Positions 27,690-32,227 of a stretch of DNA of 32,227 bases are shown in pieces. The notes below the pieces were generated by a model. It made no database searches. It saw nothing but the letters and a program-made list of their open reading frames with translations, and was not told the DNA's origin. This DNA comes from a virus. The position numbers and the translations under genes are program-made. The DNA is taken from positions 1 through 32,227 of IMG/VR virus record IMGVR_UViG_3300031963_000594; one strand, 5' to 3'. Position 1 is the stretch's first letter; each line of letters starts with the position of its first letter.

Positions 27690-29786
27690 TCACCACCGTC
27701 TCTGCGCCTTCGCCATGACCGCCGCCCTGGCCTTCGCCATCTCCTCTCGCGTCACGACCCGAGCCGGCGCAATGGGCCGGCCCTCTACCCCGATTGCCGA
27801 AACCCCCCGGTATGACGCCGCCACGGCTGCACCGACAACGCAATCGAGCAGATGGTTGTCGCGTCCAGGAGTCAGCCGCCACTCGTCGCATTCTCGCGCC
27901 TTGCTCGCGACACGCACCGGCACTTCCGACGAGAGTTGCTCGGCGAGCATCGTGTGGTCGCCGGAGTGGATCGTGAACCCGTTGGGGTCTGCAATCGGCA
28001 TCTTGATCCGCGACGAGATGAACGTCTTCCACGCGTTCGTGTCGAACAGGACGTGCCGTTGTTTGCCGATCGTGCTAGTGCGCCAGTTCGGCCCAACCCG
28101 CTCGCCCTTGTCCGGTGCCTTGTCGGAAAGCGTCTGGCCGCTGGCGCCCACGAACCGGCCGTGCGTCGGCAGGATTCGCGGCCCCCACCGGGACCGCCTG
28201 GCGAAGTCTCGAACGACGCCCTGCGTCTGTGCCCAGTTAGCGTCCACGAACATCTGATCGCACCGGAGAACGGCGTCGTCCGATTCGCGGGCAAACTCGC
28301 GGTCCAGAAGCATCGCGGCCACGGCCTCCAGCCCAGCGTGAATCGCCGCCTCGACGTTGTCGCCGTGGGCTCGGCCGAGCGTTTTCTTCGCATCCCGCAG
28401 GCTGAAATATGCGCGGCCCTGATCCGGGTAGGCACCGTATGCAACCAGGTGGCCGCGGAAGCCGTGCCCCCAGCCCACGACGGCCCAGTAGAGCAAATCC
28501 TTTTGCACGTCCACGCTCGCCGTCAACGAGTCGATGCCGCGAGGCACGATCCATCGCGGCACTTCAATCGCCCGGGCACGCACGTCGTCGGCCTTGAGCC
28601 CGGCCGATTCGGCCGCGTCCTTGAGCGGCTGTTGCTGGAACTCACTGGCGAACACGTCGGCGCCGTCGTCAATCAGCGCGTTGTACGCATGCTGTATGGC
28701 CGACACTTCTCGCTCCGGGTCGTAGCAGCTTGCCCACGACACGAGGCAGCCCGCGTCCATCGCCTCGCGGTTCTCGCCGTAGAACGCGTTGGCCTCCGCA
28801 TGGGCGCGCTTCTGGTCGCCGACAACGTCCCTGGCGAATGACGTGCGGATTTCGCGGTAGCGGTCCATCCAGAGGTCTTCGTGGCGGTCCGCGAACTTTC
28901 GCACCATCGGTATCCGCTCGCCCTGCCACCCCGGATGCCGGCCGGCGTCGAGGAGCTGATCCACCATGTCGTCGGGCGCAATCACCGTGGCGTTCACGAC
29001 GCACGCCATGCTCGTCGTGTGCCCGGACAGCTTGAGAACGCTCTTGAGGAGGATTTCGAGCCGAGCCTGGCACTGGACCGGCGAGCGTGCGCTTTCCCGC
29101 GTCTGCGGGTCGTCCACGATCACGAAGTCCGGCCGGAGTTGCCGGCCGTCGGCGGCCTTGTGCCGCAGGCCGAGGATCGAGCCCGTCAGGCCGCGGCTGG
29201 TGATGATCGCCCCGCTTGAGAGCGAGCCGGCAATGGTCGGAAACACGACCGTATCCTGCGTCCACTGGATATGCGTGCGATTGCCCTGGTGCGTCTGGCT
29301 CGCGCACCGCTGCGGCTTGCCCTCAAGCGCACGGATCGCGTGGCACACTTCGGGAAAGTCGGCGTAGAGCAGATCGTTGTCGGAGAGCTCTGTCTTCGCC
29401 GACATGATCGCCTTGGTGGCGAGCCCGGCTTCCGCCGCGAAGATCGCCCCAAACTTCCTGTGCCCGTAGAGCACGGCCCACAAGAGAGCGTTTTCCGAAA
29501 TGGTGGATTTCGCAAACCCTCGATACACCGCGTTGGTGAAGCGTCCGCCCGCCAGCACGCAGTCCTGGATACGTCCGATCACACGCTCATGGTCTTCGGA
29601 GAATGGCGACAAGCCGGTGGAGTATGGGAAATACTCCACGAGGAACGACCGCAGGCTGTTCCGGCATCGCTCCCGCCTGGCAGGATCAACAACCGATGGT
29701 ATTTCGCCAATGTCGGACCCGCGGCGAGTTCGCTCGCGGCTCCGCTCAAGGTCTTGTATCCGCTTGCGTTCAGCCGCCGATTCCAT
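27690..29786 (-). CDS. Terminase large subunit
   Basis: This encodes 698 residues from ATG 29786, overlapping the RuvC-like gene by 17 bp. The ATPase part has RGFAKST (residues 89-95) as the Walker A element after NAVYRG, and FVIVDDPQ (221-228) as Walker B with adjacent acids. The C-terminal nuclease part has LTASVDVQKDLLYWAVVG, RCDQMFVDANWAQTQG and RDNHLLDCVVGAAVAAS, with the acidic residues expected in RNase H-fold terminases of the GpA type. It cuts and pumps DNA into the prohead. No separate small terminase subunit is recognised nearby. Confidence 0.85.
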   Translation of the reverse strand: MESAAERKRIQDLERSRERTRRGSDIGEIPSVVDPARRERCRNSLRSFLVEYFPYSTGLSPFSEDHERVIGRIQDCVLAGGRFTNAVYRGFAKSTISENALLWAVLYGHRKFGAIFAAEAGLATKAIMSAKTELSDNDLLYADFPEVCHAIRALEGKPQRCASQTHQGNRTHIQWTQDTVVFPTIAGSLSSGAIITSRGLTGSILGLRHKAADGRQLRPDFVIVDDPQTRESARSPVQCQARLEILLKSVLKLSGHTTSMACVVNATVIAPDDMVDQLLDAGRHPGWQGERIPMVRKFADRHEDLWMDRYREIRTSFARDVVGDQKRAHAEANAFYGENREAMDAGCLVSWASCYDPEREVSAIQHAYNALIDDGADVFASEFQQQPLKDAAESAGLKADDVRARAIEVPRWIVPRGIDSLTASVDVQKDLLYWAVVGWGHGFRGHLVAYGAYPDQGRAYFSLRDAKKTLGRAHGDNVEAAIHAGLEAVAAMLLDREFARESDDAVLRCDQMFVDANWAQTQGVVRDFARRSRWGPRILPTHGRFVGASGQTLSDKAPDKGERVGPNWRTSTIGKQRHVLFDTNAWKTFISSRIKMPIADPNGFTIHSGDHTMLAEQLSSEVPVRVASKARECDEWRLTPGRDNHLLDCVVGAAVAASYRGVSAIGVEGRPIAPARVVTREEMAKARAAVMAKAQRRW

Positions 29787-30240
29787 TTCGTACCCACCAG
29801 TGACACAGAAGCGCGGCGTCCGCACGGCCGTCGTCTTTGACGCGGGAAAACAGGTGGGCCGACGACGGCCACAGCCTCCCGGCGGCGAGCCGGTGGCTGC
29901 CCTTGTCTCGGCTTACGCCAAGAGCCTTCGTCCAGACCTGTGGCCGGACGAGCGTTGTCGGGACGCCGAGGCCGGCAAGCACACCCTCTAGCAACCCGAA
30001 GCCGCGGCCGAAAGAGAACGCCGAGGTTGCTCCGGCTTGCTGGACGCCTTGAACGTGCTCAAGGACCGCCATGTGGATCGTGCCGGCCGCGCGGATCATG
30101 GCGACAACTGCCGCAGGGTCGATCGTCTTCCGGCCTCGCACGTCCGCCACCGGCATGTCGCCGACGAGCGTGACGCAATCGCCTCGCAGCAGCATCGCAG
30201 CACCGCTGATGCCGGGGTCGATTCCAAGGATGGCCTGCAT
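29770..30240 (-). CDS. RuvC-like Holliday junction resolvase
   Basis: This encodes 156 residues. It starts with LGIDPGISGAAMLLRGD, the first acidic motif of RuvC, followed by MAVLEHVQGVQQAGATS with the conserved Glu (LEHVQ) and Gly-rich loop, GRGFGLLEGVLAGLGV, and the C-terminal DDGRADAALLCHWWV with two acidic residues. All are RuvC-fold hallmarks; the length is slightly short of cellular RuvC. Phages use such enzymes to trim branched replication intermediates before packaging, which fits its overlap with terminase. The upstream gap carries palindromes. Confidence 0.82.
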   Translation of the reverse strand: MQAILGIDPGISGAAMLLRGDCVTLVGDMPVADVRGRKTIDPAAVVAMIRAAGTIHMAVLEHVQGVQQAGATSAFSFGRGFGLLEGVLAGLGVPTTLVRPQVWTKALGVSRDKGSHRLAAGRLWPSSAHLFSRVKDDGRADAALLCHWWVRNGIGG

Positions 30241-30282
30241 TTCTCGTACCGTTTCGTATCGTTTGTGATGTGGTTTTGTGTT

Positions 30283-30384
30283 TATCCGGGTCCGGATAGC
30301 GCCGGCCTCTGCCGTCTCGCGGCCGCGTGGCGTGGGTTTCGCGCGGCGTTATCCGGCGGCGGCTGCGCTATCCGGGTCCGCATA
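30283..30384. promoter_or_regulatory. Iterated TATCCGG palindromes upstream of the RuvC-terminase genes
   Basis: TATCCGGGTCCGGATA (30283-30298) is an inverted repeat with 7-bp arms and a 2-bp centre. A nearly identical copy, TATCCGGGTCCGCATA, lies at 30369-30384, and a half site TTATCCGG at 30349-30356. They fill the 155-bp gap between 30241 and 30395, which also has a TCGTACCGTT/TCGTATCGTT pair at its left end. Repressor, packaging or terminase sites are the natural candidates. Confidence 0.6.
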
Positions 30385-30395
30385 ATGACAAGTTC

Positions 30396-30716
30396 TCAGG
30401 CCAACCTAGCGATCCACCCGCGAACGATGGCGACCGCTCGCTCGTCGTCAGCGGCAAACGTTTCGCCGTTCGTCTTGCGGTTGTCGGCGGCGTAATCGAT
30501 CGCGGCCTCGCATAGGCGCACCAACGCCTCCCGCTCCTCGTCGGTGAGCGTGGGAGAGCCGAACGTGAACCCTGCGTCTGCGAGCCGCAGGTTGACTCGC
30601 AGCCGTTCGATCTCGGCTCGCTGGTCTTGGATGATCTGATCCGCCTGCTCCCATGACATGATCGCCACAGGCTGAGAACCAGCCGATGCAACAGATCGCT
30701 CAGTATCGTCGCTCAT
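30396..30716 (-). CDS. Small protein with coiled coil and LTDEEREA motif
   Basis: This encodes 106 residues from ATG 30716, with GGAGG 8 bases upstream. The start contains SVASAGSQP, a motif shared with the next gene upstream. Residues 23-45 (WEQADQIIQDQRAEIERLRV) form a coiled coil. The later PTLTDEEREALVRLCEAAID segment and the final AVAIVRGWIARLA helix are typical of small helical phage proteins. A related LTDEEREAI segment appears in the partial gene at the right edge with 25 identical bases. Function unknown; upstream of palindromes and the resolvase. Confidence 0.6.
   Translation of the reverse strand: MSDDTERSVASAGSQPVAIMSWEQADQIIQDQRAEIERLRVNLRLADAGFTFGSPTLTDEEREALVRLCEAAIDYAADNRKTNGETFAADDERAVAIVRGWIARLA
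30525..30549 (-). repeat. 25-bp exact repeat, copy 1 (copy 2 at 32192-32216)
   Basis: The stretch that encodes TDEEREA in the gene at 30396-30716 is identical over 25 bases to that at 32192-32216 in the partial gene at the right edge. Plus-strand bases begin CGCCTCCCGCTCCTCG. Identity at synonymous positions suggests recent copying or selection on the DNA itself. Confidence 0.75.
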
Positions 30717-30758
30717 AGTCGCCGCCTCCTTCGTTCGCGGCTGTTGATCGTACACGTT

Positions 30759-31031
30759 CTATTGCCCACAGTCCTCTGGAATAGGCATCCAAAAATCGGG
30801 CGTCACCAACTCCACACCGTTTCTGGCGTACCACAGGGGAAGCCCGCGCCTCGCCACCCGTGCCGACATCGTCTCCTTGTCGTCACCCCTCGCTCGCCAG
30901 AACGCCAGAACGTAAACGCCGTGCAACGGCGGGTCGTCATGGCACCGGCGTAACCTGTTGCGAGGCGACGCAATAGAACCAGCGGATGCAAGAGACGGCT
31001 CGCTGGTGTCTCGCGTGTTGTCAGTGTTCAT
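30759..31031 (-). CDS. DUF551-like small protein
   Basis: This encodes 90 residues from ATG 31031, with AGGAG 9 bases upstream. The N-terminus contains EPSLASAGSIAS, like the neighbouring gene, and the rest has the DUF551 plan: PPLHGVYVLAFWRARGDDK, then a VARRGLPLWYARNG segment and the final VELVTPDFWMPIPEDCG, where the WMPIPE ending is the hallmark. DUF551 proteins are common in phages and have no known function. The match is by pattern only. Confidence 0.6.
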   Translation of the reverse strand: MNTDNTRDTSEPSLASAGSIASPRNRLRRCHDDPPLHGVYVLAFWRARGDDKETMSARVARRGLPLWYARNGVELVTPDFWMPIPEDCGQ

Positions 31032-31069
31032 TGCTCGCCGCTCCTGATCCTTGTTGTTAGCTTACGGAA

Positions 31070-31375
31070 TCAGATGTCCCAGTAGTCCCACTCCGAAGGC
31101 GGGTGGTGCTTCACGAAGTCATCAAACCCGGCCTGCGACTCAGCGAAGACCTTCTTCTCAAAGTCGCCCCAAACCTTCCCGTGCGTCGGGTGCGAGGCCG
31201 TGAACTCATTGACCCACTCGTAGTAGTCCGACCACACCTTGCCCTCAATCGTCCAGCCATCGGCGTGCGTCCCGATGTCGCTTGGGCTCAAGGTGTTCGC
31301 CATGTGGCCGTTCTGCGGGTAGTCGTAGGACTTCACAAAGCCGACCGGCGTGCCGTCCAGAACAATCTCACTCAT
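31070..31375 (-). CDS. Hypothetical protein, AT-richer than its neighbours
   Basis: This encodes 101 residues from ATG 31375, with GGAG 9 bases upstream; a start at 31411 is less likely. The protein is aromatic and acidic: GTPVGFVKSYDYPQNGHMAN, TIEGKVWSDYYEWVNEF, HPTHGKVWGDFEKKVFAESQ and PSEWDYWDI. There is no membrane segment. It resembles small globular phage proteins but no family is recognised. Its more neutral base composition and that of the nearby methyltransferase suggest a recently exchanged block. Confidence 0.55.
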   Translation of the reverse strand: MSEIVLDGTPVGFVKSYDYPQNGHMANTLSPSDIGTHADGWTIEGKVWSDYYEWVNEFTASHPTHGKVWGDFEKKVFAESQAGFDDFVKHHPPSEWDYWDI

Positions 31376-31454
31376 TCTCAGCGTCTCCAGCGAAAAAAGA
31401 AAAGCTAACAAAGCCTTGCAGCAGAATCGCGGCGTCGTCTTGCGTCTTGTTCAT
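31368..31454 (-). CDS. Possible 28-residue peptide
   Basis: In the 112-bp gap between 31376 and 31487 a short frame runs from ATG 31454 to TGA 31368 and overlaps the next start by 8 bp. The peptide (KTQDDAAILLQGFVSFSFFA and a short acidic end) has a hydrophobic centre. No Shine-Dalgarno is visible upstream. The overlap is the only supporting feature, so it may be chance. The gap also holds a GGCTGC/GCAGCC stem (31463-31486) after the methyltransferase stop. Confidence 0.25.
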   Translation of the reverse strand: MNKTQDDAAILLQGFVSFSFFAGDAENE

Positions 31455-31487
31455 AGGTTGTTGGCTGCGATCTGCTGAAGGCAGCCG

Positions 31488-32063
31488 TTATGCCACTAGG
31501 TCAATGTCCGAAGAAACCTCGTTGCCCCAAACGTCCCACCCAGGCCGCTTACGCCTTGCAAACAGCTCAAGCCGCGGCCCCGGCGAGATCGCCTCGATGT
31601 ATCGGTAAGTCTCGTCCCACTTTTCGCTATGCCGTGCTGGGTTTGGAACTTCAATCACGTTTGGCTTGTATCGTTCCAGCGGAAACCGGCACTTTTCCTT
31701 GTATCCGAACAGCAGTGTCTGAGTCCGACAGATGAAGTAGTTCCCAAGCCCGCTTGGCTTGATCGCGTGGACTGCCGCCAGATACTTGAATCCCCACGCT
31801 CGCATCAGAATGAAGCCGTCCTCCAAAAACTGGTTTGTCGTCCAGAGCCAAAGGTGAGCTTCGGCCGATCCTATCGCCTTCACCGGCAGCCGCAGCATTT
31901 GCTCAAGGCTCATCGTCTGATACGGAAGCTCCGTCGCTCTTCTGCGCCGCGCCTTTTTGTATCGCCCTGTCATTTCCTGCTGCCAAGGAGGGTCAATCAA
32001 TATGCAGCGGTACTCGGCATAACCAGCCGATGGAGCGGACATCGCCGCAGCGTCTTTCGTCAT
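31488..32063 (-). CDS. MT-A70-family adenine methyltransferase
   Basis: This encodes 191 residues from ATG 32063, which has GGAGG 8 bases upstream; an ATG at 32093 lacks a ribosome site. The catalytic motif is CILIDPPWQQE (DPPW) near the N-terminus, followed by TELPYQTMSLEQMLRLPV, the SAM-binding region in AHLWLWTTNQFLEDGFILM, FKYLAAVHAIKPSGLGNYF, and the end PRLELFARRKRPGWDVWGNE. This is the MT-A70 (m6A) pattern common in phages. The target is likely DNA adenine, giving protection from restriction or a regulatory mark. No restriction enzyme is nearby. Confidence 0.82.
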   Translation of the reverse strand: MTKDAAAMSAPSAGYAEYRCILIDPPWQQEMTGRYKKARRRRATELPYQTMSLEQMLRLPVKAIGSAEAHLWLWTTNQFLEDGFILMRAWGFKYLAAVHAIKPSGLGNYFICRTQTLLFGYKEKCRFPLERYKPNVIEVPNPARHSEKWDETYRYIEAISPGPRLELFARRKRPGWDVWGNEVSSDIDLVA

Positions 32064-32104
32064 ATCATCGTCCTCCGTGGCGATGCCGCTCATCTAGCGT
32101 GTTC

Positions 32105-32227
32105 TCAGTCCAGCCGCGAGAGTGCCGTGTTGACGGCAATCGCGATTTCCGTCCGGCCAGCGTCCTCGCAAATACAGGCGGCCGCGCTAATCGCCTCCCG
32201 CTCCTCGTCGGTGAGCCGCAGGCGGGC
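32105..32227 (-). CDS. Hypothetical protein, C-terminal part with LTDEEREA motif
   Basis: The frame enters at the right edge and ends at TGA 32105-32107, leaving 40 residues. It begins ARLRLTDEEREAISAAACI, continues with a CEDAGRTEIAIAVNTALS helix and ends in RLD. The LTDEEREA segment matches the gene at 30396-30716 in protein and, over 25 bases, in DNA. It is probably a paralogous small helical protein. Start lies outside the window. Confidence 0.55.
   Translation of the reverse strand, partial: ARLRLTDEEREAISAAACICEDAGRTEIAIAVNTALSRLD

Overview
The window is about 32 kb of a high-GC, tightly packed genome of a tailed double-stranded DNA phage or prophage (Caudoviricetes). The tape-measure protein, the paired tail assembly chaperone genes and the lack of any sheath protein suggest a long, non-contractile tail. 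No integrase, attachment site, rRNA, tRNA or clearly bacterial housekeeping gene is visible, so the sequence does not decide between prophage and free phage, nor does it name the host. Shine-Dalgarno sites of the GGAGG/GAGG type and frequent GTG starts point to a high-GC bacterium. Several small proteins look to me like those of Planctomycetota phages, but this is weak inference.

Layout. Positions 2-2722 (plus strand) hold a small early or replication cluster: three unknown proteins, two consecutive small helix-turn-helix proteins, a stand-alone Prim-Pol domain, a four-cysteine protein and a 44-residue protein. It ends tail-to-tail with everything else, which is on the minus strand and so reads from right to left. 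In transcription order that strand holds: a small accessory block (32227-30396: MT-A70 methyltransferase, DUF551-like protein, proteins with an LTDEEREA motif); RuvC-like resolvase and large terminase (30240-27690); a moron-like secreted protein and several tiny membrane proteins (27606-26641); the head module (gpW-like protein, portal, fused protease-capsid protein, DUF2190 decoration protein, joining protein; 26580-22231); two collagen-like fibre genes and a fibre chaperone-like gene (22231-18828); a three-gene glycan cassette (18784-16129: beta-propeller, methyltransferase, glycosyltransferase); the tail module (16121-11499: tail terminator and completion proteins, two tail proteins, a G/T chaperone pair joined by a -1 frameshift, tape measure); distal tail and unknown proteins (11496-8520); a metallophosphoesterase and a dNMP kinase (8550-6591); and a probable lysis or envelope block (6335-2702: holin-like proteins, papain-like protease, GlsB/YeaQ-type membrane protein).

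Most minus-strand neighbours overlap by the ATGA/GTGA arrangement, so they are probably translationally coupled in long operons. Strong hairpins interrupt the run around the decoration gene (22617-22647 and 23029-23062) and around a secreted protein (27285-27310 and 27630-27647).

The most interesting points are: GPT-rich collagen-like fibres beside a glycosyltransferase cassette, suggesting self-glycosylated fibres; the protease-capsid fusion with an internal start; the T9 frameshift site with a long dual-coding stretch; a lysis region with a papain-like protease but no recognised endolysin; and iterated TATCCGG palindromes upstream of the terminase region.
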